From NCBI GenBank assembly GCA_944323395.1, contig CALUSI010000017.1, forward strand, positions 1 to 40,438: a stretch of 40,438 nucleotides of DNA. The letters run 5' to 3'. Below, piece by piece: positions 16,177 to 25,732 of this stretch. The notes beneath the pieces are model-generated. The model saw only the letters and a list, made by a program, of their open reading frames with translations. It did no database searches and had not been told where the DNA came from. The stretch is from Candidatus Gastranaerophilales bacterium (GTDB taxonomy: Bacteria > Cyanobacteriota > Vampirovibrionia > Gastranaerophilales > Gastranaerophilaceae). Each line of letters opens with the position of its first letter. Position 1 is the first letter of the stretch. Made by a program: the position numbers and the translations under genes.

Positions 16177-16692
16177 TTAGTACTCGCCTTCGGTACTTTC
16201 TTCATCTTCTGAGTCTTCTTTATTATAATTTGTATCAAAATCATCAGGAAGTAGGTCATTATCAGGCCATATTGTTGTTTCATCTGCTCTTGTAGCCGGT
16301 AAATTATTGCTTGCAGAAAAGTCAGAATCTGTCAAATCAGCTTCTTTTACAATACAACCAGCCATATCTGCATCTGTAAAATTGCAATAATTAACTGTTG
16401 CATAACTATAATCTGTACCATTTAATATTGCTTCAGAAAAATCACACTCAACTATATTTGCCCTTGTAAAATCTGCGGCATTCAAATCAGAAGCAGTAAA
16501 GTTACAATTTGAAAGATGCGCATCTGTAAAAGAAGTACCAGCCAGTTCAGTATTCGAAAAATCTATTTCTTCCAATGTTATATTGGAAAAATCTAATTCA
16601 GTTAAATCCAGTTCATCAACTGACTTTTTATAAGAATTATACTCTTCAGGATTTTTAATAATTAATTCTGCGAGTTCTTCTTTTGAATACAT
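16177..16692 (-). CDS. Pentapeptide-repeat protein with acidic tail
   Basis: 171 residues from the ATG ending at 16692, chosen because AAAGGAGAA sits seven bases before it; an upstream start would add 20 residues without a ribosome binding site. Residues about 27-128 are continuous A(D/N)LXX-type repeats (for example LDFSN, CNFTA, ADFTR, CDFSE, ADLTD), which fold into a right-handed quadrilateral beta helix. The C-terminal 35 residues are strongly acidic (DNDLLPDDFD... EDSEDEESTEGE). Such proteins range from gyrase-protecting DNA mimics to scaffolds; no function can be assigned. It diverges from an HD-domain gene. Confidence 0.8.
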   Translation of the reverse strand: MYSKEELAELIIKNPEEYNSYKKSVDELDLTELDFSNITLEEIDFSNTELAGTSFTDAHLSNCNFTASDLNAADFTRANIVECDFSEAILNGTDYSYATVNYCNFTDADMAGCIVKEADLTDSDFSASNNLPATRADETTIWPDNDLLPDDFDTNYNKEDSEDEESTEGEY

Positions 16693-16885
16693 CAATATTC
16701 TCCTTTTTTTCTCTACCTTACAATATATACTAACCATATTCTTATTCCACAAATGAATAAGTTTATAACATTATTATATTTTCTTATTTATTTTTTTATT
16801 GTCAAGATTTTTATCCAGTTAGGCAATTTCTTATTTAAAAATGTTTTTATATTAACATAGGGTGGTTTTATAAGGTCTTGTTATT

Positions 16886-17689
16886 TTGAATATTGGTAAT
16901 AAGGTAGGTCAATTTAATATTTCGCATGCTTCAAATGTGCTTGCATCAAATTTGGATAAAAGAATATTAAGCTATAATCCTGATTCTTTCCAGAAGGATT
17001 TATATGTAAAAGCTCCTCAAAAAGCTAAAATATCAAATAATACTACTTTACCAATAACAAGTTTTTATGCTCCAAAACAACTATTAAATGCATATTTAAA
17101 TCCGTCATATTTGAAGTTTTTGGTGAATACAAATCCGAATATAAAAAATGTTTTAAATGAAAATGGAATAAAACCAAATGTTTATCCTGAAAATGTAAGA
17201 AATATTATAAATTCTCATATAACAACTACTACAGCATTTGCACTTCAAATTGCTAATAGTATGGGAATATCTCAAGCTGATAAAAAAATCTTAGAACAAG
17301 CATGCGTTTTCCATGATTTTGGAAAAGTTTTAATTCCTAAAGAAATAATTGAAAAACCTGAAGTATTAACTGATAGTGAAAAACAGATAATGGATTTACA
17401 TTCTGAACTAGGTGCAGAATTATTATCTTCAACCGGATTAAATGATAGAGTTATTAATTTAGTAAAAAACCACCATAATGCAGGTAACAATACAGATATA
17501 TTAGGTCAAATACTGTCTGTCGCTGATATCTATTCGGCGCTAAGAGAAAACAGAAGCTATAAGCAAGCTTTAACTGAAAGTGAAGCATTAAAAATCTTAG
17601 ACCAAAAAGCCCAAAATGGCGAAGTAAGTACAGAAGTAGTTAATGCTTTAAAAGCATCTTTAAATACAAAATCTGTAAATGCTGCATAA
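16886..17689 (+). CDS. HD-GYP-like phosphohydrolase lacking the GYP motif
   Basis: 267 residues, starting at TTG (no ATG nearby; AAGG ten bases before). The first 100 residues are low-complexity and unrecognised. The HD domain spans about 105-250: H111, H143-D144 with K147 (FHDFGK), H172, H196-H197 and D214 in SVADIYSALRENRSY. These are the metal ligands of HD-GYP enzymes, but the loop after the double His reads NAGNNTD instead of the DGxGYP motif. Cyclic-di-GMP hydrolysis is therefore not assured; it may act on another nucleotide or only bind. No receiver or sensor domain is attached. Confidence 0.75.
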   Translation: MNIGNKVGQFNISHASNVLASNLDKRILSYNPDSFQKDLYVKAPQKAKISNNTTLPITSFYAPKQLLNAYLNPSYLKFLVNTNPNIKNVLNENGIKPNVYPENVRNIINSHITTTTAFALQIANSMGISQADKKILEQACVFHDFGKVLIPKEIIEKPEVLTDSEKQIMDLHSELGAELLSSTGLNDRVINLVKNHHNAGNNTDILGQILSVADIYSALRENRSYKQALTESEALKILDQKAQNGEVSTEVVNALKASLNTKSVNAA

Positions 17690-17718
17690 AAAAAGAACCC
17701 TATATAGGGTTCTTTTTT
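17689..17718. terminator. Bidirectional terminator between the HD gene and rpmB
   Basis: A 12-bp stem (AAAAAAGAACCC against GGGTTCTTTTTT) with loop TATATA; the minus-strand rpmB gene ends 15 bases beyond. Confidence 0.92.
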
Positions 17719-17733
17719 CTAATTTTTTTTTTA

Positions 17734-17925
17734 CTATATAGCTCTTTGAACTTTACCAGCTCTTAAACAAGAAGTACAAACTTTAACTCTTTTAACAGTA
17801 CCATTTTCAATAACCTTAACTGATTGTAAGTTAGGACTTTGTCTATATACATGGTGTTTATGAGAGAATGAAAGTTTAGCTGCTTTCAAAGGTTTTTTTC
17901 CACAAACTGCGCATTCAACTGACAT
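17734..17925 (-). CDS. rpmB: Ribosomal protein bL28, zinc-ribbon form
   Basis: 63 residues from the ATG ending at 17925, where bL28 normally begins and where AAAGGAAA lies upstream; a longer reading frame adds 34 hydrophobic residues and is rejected. The family pattern is clear: CGKKPLKAAKLSFSHKHH, then RQSPNLQSVKV. Two CxxC pairs (C5/C8 and CTSC near 50-53) mark the zinc-binding 'C+' form. It is transcribed alone, ends at a shared terminator and diverges from dgt. Confidence 0.95.
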   Translation of the reverse strand: MSVECAVCGKKPLKAAKLSFSHKHHVYRQSPNLQSVKVIENGTVKRVKVCTSCLRAGKVQRAI

Positions 17926-18059
17926 TTTATCATTTCCTTTCAATATAATTTCGTATAGCTTGATGATATAAGAAAAAAAACTAATAATCAAGCCTTTTTT
18001 CAAACTAATATTAAATAATCTAAACAAAACTAGTGAACAAGCTGTTATTAGGGTATTTT

Positions 18060-18065
18060 TTATAA
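18060..18065 (+). promoter_or_regulatory. -10 box of the dgt-dnaG-rpoD cluster
   Basis: TATAAT with a predicted start near 18072 and a GAGGGA ribosome binding site before the dgt ATG at 18092. The -35 is poorly matched. Confidence 0.5.
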
Positions 18066-18091
18066 TAGAATATCATTGAGGGATATCATTT

Positions 18092-19135
18092 ATGAAGATT
18101 GAAGGATTAACAGTTAGGGAGAGAATAGAAAAAAAAGAACAAATGTCTTTATCTCCACTTGCACAAAAAAGTTCTGAAACTAAAGGTCGAAACAGATTTG
18201 AAATTCCTTGTGAACTTAGAACTGATTTTCAAAGAGATAGAGATAGAATATTACATTCAAAAGCCTTCAGAAGATTAAAACATAAGACACAGGTTTTCTT
18301 TTCTCCATATGATGATCATTTTAGAACCAGAATGACACATACTCTTGAAGTTTCACAAATTGCAAGGACAATATCCAGAGCACTTGATTTAAATGAAGAT
18401 TTGACAGAAGCGATATCATTAGGTCATGATTTAGGGCATACTCCTTTTGGACATAGTGGAGAAAGAGTTCTTAATGAATTGATGCCTAATGGTTATAAGC
18501 ACAATGAACAAAGTGTAAGAGTTGTTACTTTTATTGAAGATTTGAATTTGACACAAGAAACATTAGACGGTATTTTAAACCATTCGTATGATTGTTTACC
18601 ATCAACATTGGAAGGTCAGGTTGTAAGATTATCTGATAAAATTGCTTATATTAACCATGATATACAAGATGCAATAAGAGCAAAAATAATTTCTAATGAT
18701 GATATCCCCAGCGCGAGTGTAGAATATTTTTCTACAACAAACAGAATAAGACTGACAAAGATTATTAACGATATTGTTGAAAATAGTTTTGGTAAAGATA
18801 AAATATTAATGTCTGATGAATGTTTTGAGCAGTTTATTAACTTGCGCACTTGGATGTTTAATCATGTATATAATAATTCTTTAGCAAAACAAGAAGAAGA
18901 TAAAGCTCAAAATGTTATAAAAAGACTATTTGAGTATTATTGTGAAGAACTAAAACGAATGTATCCTTCATCTGGTGATGAAAATATAATGCAAACAGCT
19001 TGTGATTATGTTTCAGGGATGACAGACAGATATGTTTTAATAAAATTTGAGCAATATTTCTTGCCTGCTCCATTTAAACAACAAAATAATGATGAATTTT
19101 TATTTAAACTAGCTCAAATGAACGGATTAAGTTAA
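18092..19135 (+). CDS. dgt: dGTP triphosphohydrolase-like protein
   Basis: 347 residues. HD-superfamily enzyme that splits dNTPs to deoxynucleoside and triphosphate, adjusting the dNTP pool. The metal ligands are H83 (RMTHTLEVSQIA), H112-D113 in the hallmark GHDLGHTPFGHSGE, and the Asp in SDKIAYINHDIQDAI. The length matches the shorter non-E. coli type. It is the first gene of a tight cluster with dnaG (three bases apart) and rpoD, a neighbourhood that ties nucleotide supply to priming. Confidence 0.93.
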   Translation: MKIEGLTVRERIEKKEQMSLSPLAQKSSETKGRNRFEIPCELRTDFQRDRDRILHSKAFRRLKHKTQVFFSPYDDHFRTRMTHTLEVSQIARTISRALDLNEDLTEAISLGHDLGHTPFGHSGERVLNELMPNGYKHNEQSVRVVTFIEDLNLTQETLDGILNHSYDCLPSTLEGQVVRLSDKIAYINHDIQDAIRAKIISNDDIPSASVEYFSTTNRIRLTKIINDIVENSFGKDKILMSDECFEQFINLRTWMFNHVYNNSLAKQEEDKAQNVIKRLFEYYCEELKRMYPSSGDENIMQTACDYVSGMTDRYVLIKFEQYFLPAPFKQQNNDEFLFKLAQMNGLS

Positions 19136-19138
19136 TAA

Positions 19139-21031
19139 ATGACTGCAAATAAAACATATAGTGAAGTAATTGATGAAATAAGAAGTCGTTTGGATATACT
19201 GGATGTGGTCCAATCTAGAGTTGTACTTAAGAAAAAAGGTGCTAATTATTGGGGATGTTGTCCTTTTCATAATGAAAAAACGCCATCTTTTTGCGTAAAT
19301 GTTCAAAAAGGAATATTTAAGTGCTTTGGCTGCGGTGAAGGTGGGGATGCAATTAGTTTTCTTATGAAAATCAATAATCAGTCTTTTTCAGATGTTATGA
19401 AAGATTTAGCTATGCAGTTTGGAATAGAATTACCAAGTACTTCAGGTGGTTCAAAACAATATAATGAAGAGAAGCAACAGGTTAAATCTTTACTTGAAAA
19501 AACTTGTGAGTATTATCATAATAATCTTTTGAGCTTACCGGAAGCAAAACCTGCACTTGATTACCTCTTAAATAGAGGTATTACTAAGGAAATAATAAAC
19601 GAATACAAAATAGGGTACTCGAAAAAAGAATATACTGATTTACAAAAACAATTTAAAGCTGATTATACGCCAACTGTTATGGAAAAAGCAGGATTAGTTG
19701 TTAAAACAGAACAAGGAGACATTGTTGACAGATTCCGTCATAGAATCATGATTCCTATTAAAGATGAGTCAGATTGTGTTATAGCTTTCGGGGCAAGGGC
19801 AATTGATGCGAATCAAAATCCAAAGTATTTAAATTCTCCCGATACTATTCTTTATAACAAGAGTAGAACATTATACGGAATTAATATTGCTAAGAATAAA
19901 ATGATTGAAGATGATTACGTTGTTATAATGGAAGGGTATTTTGATGTAATATCAGCTCAAGCTGCAGGATTAAAGAATGCCGTTGCATCTTGTGGAACTG
20001 CTTTAACTGTTGAACATGTAAGATTAATTGCAAAATATTCAAAATCAAGGAAAATATATCTTGCTTTTGATACGGACAGTGCTGGATTAAAAGCAACACA
20101 AAGGAGTACTGATATTATAAAAGAGGCATTTGCAGGCCTTGGAAATCTTAAGATTTTTGATCAGGCATATTCTTCATTATCTGATGATAAATATACTTGC
20201 GAAATAAGAGTTATTGCTCCATTTGACAGTAAAGATCCTGACGAATATATAAGAGAATACGGCATTGAACAATATAAAAAATACATAAAAAAAGCACCTT
20301 TATTAATAGACTTTGAATTAGAACAAATATTAAAAGATTATAGAAATGACTTTTCTCCGACAGATAAGTTAAATTTGGTAAAAAAAATCATGCCTTTAAT
20401 CGAGGAAATTCCCAATAATATCATTCAAAATGAATATATAAGACTTGTTTCTGACAGAATCAACATAGATGAAAAAGCATTGATTAAGGAAATTAACCGG
20501 AGCAAATTTGTGCAAAATAAAAATAGCAATGATTATTCACCAATTGTAACAAAAACTTCAAATATTTGTGAAAAAGCACAAAAAAATTTATTAAGCTTGT
20601 TTCTACTTGGTGGTAATGATGTAGACATAAATTATCTAACGGAAAATATAAAAAATGTTAAATTTATAGATAAAAACTTAATTATTATTCGAGAAGCAAT
20701 TGACAAATTATCATGTCAGATAAATAATGATGTGGATAAACTTATACAGTCCCTGTATACACAATTTGCTGAGGATAACGGATTAAAGGATATAATAACA
20801 GATTTAATATATATAGCTGATAGCTTTAAAGGACTCTCAGAAAAGGATTTTAGAGCTGTTGTGCAGGAGAACAAGTCAAAAATTCTACAGTATCAAGTTG
20901 ATTGCGAGAAAAAAGAGCTTGCTTCTAGGTATAAAAACTTAAATGATGATGATGTAGAATCGATGCAGTTTCAAATGCAGTTAAGAGAAAAGATTAGAAA
21001 TAAGCAAAAAATCGGAGAAAAACTTCAATGA
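19139..21031 (+). CDS. dnaG: DNA primase DnaG
   Basis: 630 residues. It makes RNA primers for replication. The N-terminal CHC2 zinc finger has C41, H44, C62 and C65 ([11 protein letters not shown] ... CFGCGEGGD). The RNA polymerase core contains [20 protein letters not shown], and the TOPRIM domain has [13 protein letters not shown] and FDTDSAG as metal-binding motifs. The C-terminal helicase-binding part is divergent, as usual. The stop overlaps the rpoD start by four bases (ATGA). Confidence 0.96.
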   Translation: MTANKTYSEVIDEIRSRLDILDVVQSRVVLKKKGANYWGCCPFHNEKTPSFCVNVQKGIFKCFGCGEGGDAISFLMKINNQSFSDVMKDLAMQFGIELPSTSGGSKQYNEEKQQVKSLLEKTCEYYHNNLLSLPEAKPALDYLLNRGITKEIINEYKIGYSKKEYTDLQKQFKADYTPTVMEKAGLVVKTEQGDIVDRFRHRIMIPIKDESDCVIAFGARAIDANQNPKYLNSPDTILYNKSRTLYGINIAKNKMIEDDYVVIMEGYFDVISAQAAGLKNAVASCGTALTVEHVRLIAKYSKSRKIYLAFDTDSAGLKATQRSTDIIKEAFAGLGNLKIFDQAYSSLSDDKYTCEIRVIAPFDSKDPDEYIREYGIEQYKKYIKKAPLLIDFELEQILKDYRNDFSPTDKLNLVKKIMPLIEEIPNNIIQNEYIRLVSDRINIDEKALIKEINRSKFVQNKNSNDYSPIVTKTSNICEKAQKNLLSLFLLGGNDVDINYLTENIKNVKFIDKNLIIIREAIDKLSCQINNDVDKLIQSLYTQFAEDNGLKDIITDLIYIADSFKGLSEKDFRAVVQENKSKILQYQVDCEKKELASRYKNLNDDDVESMQFQMQLREKIRNKQKIGEKLQ

Positions 21032-22137
21032 GCAAAAAGAAAATTTCAGATTTATCAATAGTCGGAATTATGGACGAAGAAGAAACATTAGAAAACGAAG
21101 CTTCAGAATCATCAGGCATAATCCTAATGACAGAACCAGATTCTATCAGTCGTGATGGAATGGATGTTCTTATGAATTCAGAAAGAAATAAAATTATTGA
21201 TACTATGGAGAATGAGGATTTATTCTCTGGTGATATTACCGATGAAGAAGAGGACGAAGATGTTTCTTTAACTGATACATTACTTCCAAAAGGTGTTTCT
21301 TTCGATGACCCTGTCAGAATGTACTTAAGAGAAATTGGTCGTATTAAATTATTAACTGCAGAACAGGAAATTGATCTTGCAAAGAAAATTATTCAAGGCG
21401 GAAATGCCGGTGTAATTGCAAAAAGAAAGTTAGTACAAGCAAACTTAAGATTAGTTGTTAGTATTGCTAAAAAATATGTAGGACGTGGCATGTTATTTTT
21501 AGACCTTATTCAGGAAGGTAATCTTGGTCTAATCAGAGCAGCTGAAAAATTTGACCACGAAAGAGGTTATAAATTCTCTACATATGCAACTTGGTGGATT
21601 CGTCAAGCGATTACAAGAGCAATTGCAGACCAAGCAAGAACTATTCGTATACCTGTTCATATGGTTGAAACTATTAATAAGTTGAAAAAGGTAACAAGAA
21701 AACTTGCTCAAGAACTTTCAAGAAAACCGACTGAAGAAGAATTAGCTGTTGAAATGAATATTTCAGTTCCAAAATTAAGAGAAATTATAAAAGTTGCTCA
21801 AGAACCTTTATCTTTAGAAACTCCAATAGGAAAAGAAGAAGATTCAAGATTGGGTGATTTTATTGAAGATAAAGATGCTGATGCTCCTGTTAAAACAGTT
21901 GCTCAAGAACTATTAAGAGAAGATTTAGCTGAAGTACTAAGCGGTTTATCTCCAAGAGAAAGAGATGTTCTTCGTTTAAGATTCGGTATGGATGATGGAA
22001 GACAAAGAACTTTAGAAGAAGTTGGTCAATTGTTTGGTGTTACAAGAGAACGTATCAGACAAATTGAGGCAAAAGCGCTTAGAAAACTTAGACATCCAAA
22101 TAGAAGCAAACGTTTAAAAGAATATATTGAAGTGTAG
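21028..22137 (+). CDS. rpoD: RNA polymerase principal sigma factor (sigma-70)
   Basis: 369 residues. A short acidic N-terminal part replaces the long region 1.1 of E. coli. Region 1.2 begins with [12 protein letters not shown] (about 93). Regions 2.1-2.4 run from [20 protein letters not shown] to [14 protein letters not shown] with the -10-recognition residues intact. Region 3 includes IPVHM, and 4.2 is the helix-turn-helix [19 protein letters not shown], ending in the usual short basic tail. All residues that read -10 and -35 elements are present, yet many promoters in this window lack a -35. Last gene of dgt-dnaG-rpoD, followed by a strong terminator. Confidence 0.96.
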   Translation: MSKKKISDLSIVGIMDEEETLENEASESSGIILMTEPDSISRDGMDVLMNSERNKIIDTMENEDLFSGDITDEEEDEDVSLTDTLLPKGVSFDDPVRMYLREIGRIKLLTAEQEIDLAKKIIQGGNAGVIAKRKLVQANLRLVVSIAKKYVGRGMLFLDLIQEGNLGLIRAAEKFDHERGYKFSTYATWWIRQAITRAIADQARTIRIPVHMVETINKLKKVTRKLAQELSRKPTEEELAVEMNISVPKLREIIKVAQEPLSLETPIGKEEDSRLGDFIEDKDADAPVKTVAQELLREDLAEVLSGLSPRERDVLRLRFGMDDGRQRTLEEVGQLFGVTRERIRQIEAKALRKLRHPNRSKRLKEYIEV

Positions 22138-22138
22138 T

Positions 22139-22168
22139 AAAAAAGGGGATTTAAAAATCCCCTTTTTT
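22139..22168 (+). terminator. Intrinsic terminator after rpoD
   Basis: Stem AAAAAAGGGGAT against ATCCCCTTTTTT (12 bp) with a short A/T loop and T-run, directly after the rpoD stop. Confidence 0.93.
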
Positions 22169-22211
22169 ATAAAAAATCTAAATTAGTACAATTAATGTTT
22201 CAAAAAATAAA

Positions 22212-24848
22212 ATGAAAAATAAGAATCAATTTATATTAAAGTTTTGTATATTTTCTTTTCTAACAATAGTTTTTTTGTATTCTATTTTCCTCTTTATATT
22301 GCCATTTGTTTTAAGTTCAGAATTTTTTGTAAATAAAATCAATTTTGTAATTTCACATACGACAGGTATTAATGTTAAATCTGATAAATTTGATTTTGTT
22401 TCACATCCTAATTTAGATTTTGACTTAAAGTTTAATGAGTTGAACGTGTATGTTAAAAATACCGAAGTTTTAAAATTAAAAAAAGGCTATTTAAAATATG
22501 ATATAAAAAAATTATCTTTGGAAAAAATAGGTATAGATTATATATATATTGATGAAAAAGCAATAAAAAAAGTTTTTAATAAAAATCCTTCTCCGAAATC
22601 TTTTAATATTAATTTAGATAAATTGCCAATAACAAATATTAAAAAAGCTGAAATTTGGATTGATAATAATGGTGTAAATAGTATTTTTATTTCGCTTTCT
22701 AATATTAACTTAGTAAAAAAGCAGAATACTATATTTTGTACTTTTGAAGGGGAAATAATATCTGATTTGTTCCGTAATCTTATTAATATTGGAAAACAAG
22801 GTTATATATACATAAAAGATAATTCCGTTTATGCAAAAAACATACAAGTATTAATAGGAGTTTCAAAATTATATATTGACGGTAAAATTATTGATTCTGA
22901 CCAAAATAATAATTTTTCAGTAAAAGGAAAAGATATTCCAATTTGTGATATTAAAACTTCTTTGCTTTATTTTCAAAAATTAAAAGATTCTTCAAAAAAG
23001 TTTATAGAAAATTTCTATGATTTTTCCGGCTATATGGATGTAGATATACGTGTCAAAGAGAAAGGTGTTTTCGGTAAATGTATTGCGAAAAAACTTGCTG
23101 CGAAGACAATTCTATTTGATGTCCCTATATTCTTTAAAAAAGTTGATTTTATATTTGACAAAGATAGTTTGCAGGCTGCTGAAGAGGGTATTTTAGGTGG
23201 TGAAAAAGTATATACATCTTTTAAATTGAGTAATATTGCTAAAAAAAATCAAGAGGTAGTTGGTAATGTATATGCAAATTTGACAAATAAATCAGTATCA
23301 AAGTATATTCCCTATTTATCACTTCAAGGTTATGCTGCAACAAGTGTTGATTATAGTGTCAAAAATAAAAAAATTAATATTAACTATCAGTTAAAGTTAA
23401 AAAAAGGCTCTGATTTACATTATAAAAATGCATATTTAGGATTAATAGATAAAAACCGTAGATTGTTTGTAAAAACATTAAAAGAAAATGATACTTTGAA
23501 AATATTACATTATGATTATTCTTTGCAAGAAGGCAGTAATATTTCTAATATTATTTTAGGTGATGGATTATTTCTAAAGCGCAATGGGCATTTAGTACCG
23601 TCATATATTACTTGTAAAACGAATGGTTTTGCACCTGTTTCTGTAACCGGTTCTTTTGGTCGCTATATTAGTGGAGGTTATTTTAATGGTGACTTAAAAT
23701 ATGACTTTGAAAAAGATATTTTAATCGGGATTTTTACACTTAAAGACTCTCTATATAAAGATTTTTATATAGAAAAAGCAAATGTTGTTGCTGATTCTAC
23801 AAAAATGAAAATTATTGCAAACGGTGAATATTTAAATTCCGTTTTTGAAGCAAATTTAGATGCTGAAAATAACTTCATTAATAAAATTCATGTTTATAAT
23901 ATGGAACTATTTTTAGATAAATATATTTTTGGAACAATTGATAAGAAAAGAGAAATAATAAAAAAACAAAACTATTTAAGGATTCCAACACTTCCTGAAA
24001 AACTCGACTTAGATATTGATAATTGGATTATTAAACTTAATAAAATAAAAAGAAAAAAATTGGAACTAAATAACATAATTATAGAAGGTAGTTTAAAAGA
24101 CAATATATTTTCTTTTGCTATACCGCAAATAAATTTTGCAAGAGGAATTATTAACGCAAATGGGATATATAACATAAAAGAAAAGACTTCTGATGTTATT
24201 TTTACAGCAAAAAACATTGATTCAAATACTGTAGCTGATGTTATATTTGACTTACCTAATCAGATAGAAGGTACTGCTAATGCTACGTTACATGCAGAAA
24301 CTAAAGATTCTTTTGATAAAGTTAAAGCATATGCCACATTCTCTTTAAAAGAGGGTTATCTTCCTAAAATTGGAAGTACTGAATTTATTATAAAAAAATC
24401 AAATAAGTTCAGACGTCCTTTAAAGTTTAGATTATCAGATATTATTAACATTGATATTAAAAATATGAAAGCACTAAGTTCTAACTTGAAGGGAAGTTTT
24501 TGTTTTGATAATGAGTCCATATATAACGCAAAAATAACATCATCACAAAAATATTTATCATTATTAGTTGAGGGTGATTATAATTTTGAATCTCAAGAAG
24601 CAGATTTAAGTTTACTTGGTAAGTATAATAACAGAGAAATGGGACGAGTTAAAATTTTGTTTATACCATTACACTGGATTTTTAAGTTTGTATTTAAGCC
24701 TGAAAATACATTGAATCAATACAAAAATAAGCTAAAAGAAGTTCCCCCAATAGTTGCTAATCCTGACGAACAAAGCGCATTTAGAGTCAAATTGGATGGA
24801 AACTTAAATAATAATGATGTAAAAGTCGAACTTAAAAGTATTATTTGA
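22212..24848 (+). CDS. Large AsmA-like membrane-anchored protein (first copy)
   Basis: 878 residues: one N-terminal membrane anchor (about 9-35), then a very long beta-rich, Asn/Lys-rich exported region. Short amphipathic strands and a C-terminal AsmA-like part (for example GDYNFESQEADLSLLGKY and a final V-x-L-x-G repeat) fit the AsmA/DUF3971/TamB group of bridge-like proteins that carry lipids between membranes. No Shine-Dalgarno sequence is visible; the ATG overlaps the stop of a six-codon upstream ORF (ATGA). It follows the rpoD terminator, and its stop overlaps the convergent WG-repeat gene by eight bases. A distant second copy lies at 25733. Confidence 0.68.
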   Translation: MKNKNQFILKFCIFSFLTIVFLYSIFLFILPFVLSSEFFVNKINFVISHTTGINVKSDKFDFVSHPNLDFDLKFNELNVYVKNTEVLKLKKGYLKYDIKKLSLEKIGIDYIYIDEKAIKKVFNKNPSPKSFNINLDKLPITNIKKAEIWIDNNGVNSIFISLSNINLVKKQNTIFCTFEGEIISDLFRNLINIGKQGYIYIKDNSVYAKNIQVLIGVSKLYIDGKIIDSDQNNNFSVKGKDIPICDIKTSLLYFQKLKDSSKKFIENFYDFSGYMDVDIRVKEKGVFGKCIAKKLAAKTILFDVPIFFKKVDFIFDKDSLQAAEEGILGGEKVYTSFKLSNIAKKNQEVVGNVYANLTNKSVSKYIPYLSLQGYAATSVDYSVKNKKININYQLKLKKGSDLHYKNAYLGLIDKNRRLFVKTLKENDTLKILHYDYSLQEGSNISNIILGDGLFLKRNGHLVPSYITCKTNGFAPVSVTGSFGRYISGGYFNGDLKYDFEKDILIGIFTLKDSLYKDFYIEKANVVADSTKMKIIANGEYLNSVFEANLDAENNFINKIHVYNMELFLDKYIFGTIDKKREIIKKQNYLRIPTLPEKLDLDIDNWIIKLNKIKRKKLELNNIIIEGSLKDNIFSFAIPQINFARGIINANGIYNIKEKTSDVIFTAKNIDSNTVADVIFDLPNQIEGTANATLHAETKDSFDKVKAYATFSLKEGYLPKIGSTEFIIKKSNKFRRPLKFRLSDIINIDIKNMKALSSNLKGSFCFDNESIYNAKITSSQKYLSLLVEGDYNFESQEADLSLLGKYNNREMGRVKILFIPLHWIFKFVFKPENTLNQYKNKLKEVPPIVANPDEQSAFRVKLDGNLNNNDVKVELKSII

Positions 24849-25710
24849 TTTTTGATTTTAGTTTTTTCTTTACATCAAAAAGAGGTCCATTATTGGGATT
24901 CCTTACATATTTGTAGTAATTTCGTACATAATAAAATGGATATTTAGGCAGCCAAGAGAATTTAATAAAGATTGAAACTGTCTCAGCCCCTTGAGATAGC
25001 ATTAATTGGTCTATTGTATCTTCATGGGCCGGAGATATTGAGGAAAATACTTTAATTAAATAATCTGTAAAGGTAACGACAGAATATCCTGAAGCAATAC
25101 CTGTATTTACAACTATATTACTGACTTTAAAGTCGGGGTTATCTTTTACTGTTTTTACATCCTCTGGCAACTTAAGAGTGTCTGATGTAACTTGTTCTAT
25201 TTCATACCAATTACCTTCATATTGAAGTCTCATAATATTTGGCTTGGGCATATATATATCATCAAAGATATTATCTAAGATTATTCTGCCATCCAGATCC
25301 GCTACTCCATATTTAAAATTATCGTATGTTAGTATCATTCCACCAAAAAGCAAATCTATAGAGTCATAAACAGGAGGAATAATTGCAAAACCTGTTTCAT
25401 CATATAATCCAAAGTCTCCATAATTACCCAGTTTTGCATATTTCCCCAAAACTCTTTCAACATGCCTGTATTTTACTGGTACAAGAATCTCACCATTTGA
25501 ATTTATAATTCCGAATTTACTTTTCTTCTGAACTATAAATCCATTTTCCCCAAGTCTTATAATTTTGTTATATTTTGGTTCAACAACAATATTATCAGCT
25601 TGGTCTTTTATTCCAAATTTACCTTCTTCGCTATATATTTTGACACTTGCAAATGATAAATTTTGCAAAGTAAAAAATATTAAAACTGTTAATAATAATA
25701 ACTTTTTCAT
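24841..25710 (-). CDS. Secreted WG-repeat protein
   Basis: 289 residues with a clear signal peptide (MKKLLLLTVLIFFTLQNLSF, cleavage likely before SVKI). Four to five WG/KWG-type beta repeats follow (residues about 22-170), such as GKFGIKDQADNIVVEPKYN, KFGIINSNGEILVPVKYR, DFGLYDETGFAIIPPVYD and KYGVADLDGRIILDNIFD. The last 120 residues are not repeat-like. Function is unknown; WG proteins are usually periplasmic or surface binding modules. It lies between two AsmA-like genes on the opposite strand. It has TATAAT exactly six bases before the ATG and no ribosome binding site. Confidence 0.8.
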   Translation of the reverse strand: MKKLLLLTVLIFFTLQNLSFASVKIYSEEGKFGIKDQADNIVVEPKYNKIIRLGENGFIVQKKSKFGIINSNGEILVPVKYRHVERVLGKYAKLGNYGDFGLYDETGFAIIPPVYDSIDLLFGGMILTYDNFKYGVADLDGRIILDNIFDDIYMPKPNIMRLQYEGNWYEIEQVTSDTLKLPEDVKTVKDNPDFKVSNIVVNTGIASGYSVVTFTDYLIKVFSSISPAHEDTIDQLMLSQGAETVSIFIKFSWLPKYPFYYVRNYYKYVRNPNNGPLFDVKKKLKSKIK

Positions 25711-25732
25711 AATTTTATTATATCATGATGAT
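25711..25732. promoter_or_regulatory. 22-base divergent start region with overlapping -10 boxes
   Basis: Only 22 bases separate the start codons of the WG-repeat gene (minus) and the second AsmA-like gene (plus). On the minus strand TGATATAAT (25725-25717) ends six bases before ATG; on the plus strand TATTAT (25716-25721) would give a start within a few bases of the ATG at 25733. The two elements overlap and neither gene has a Shine-Dalgarno sequence. Confidence 0.55.
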
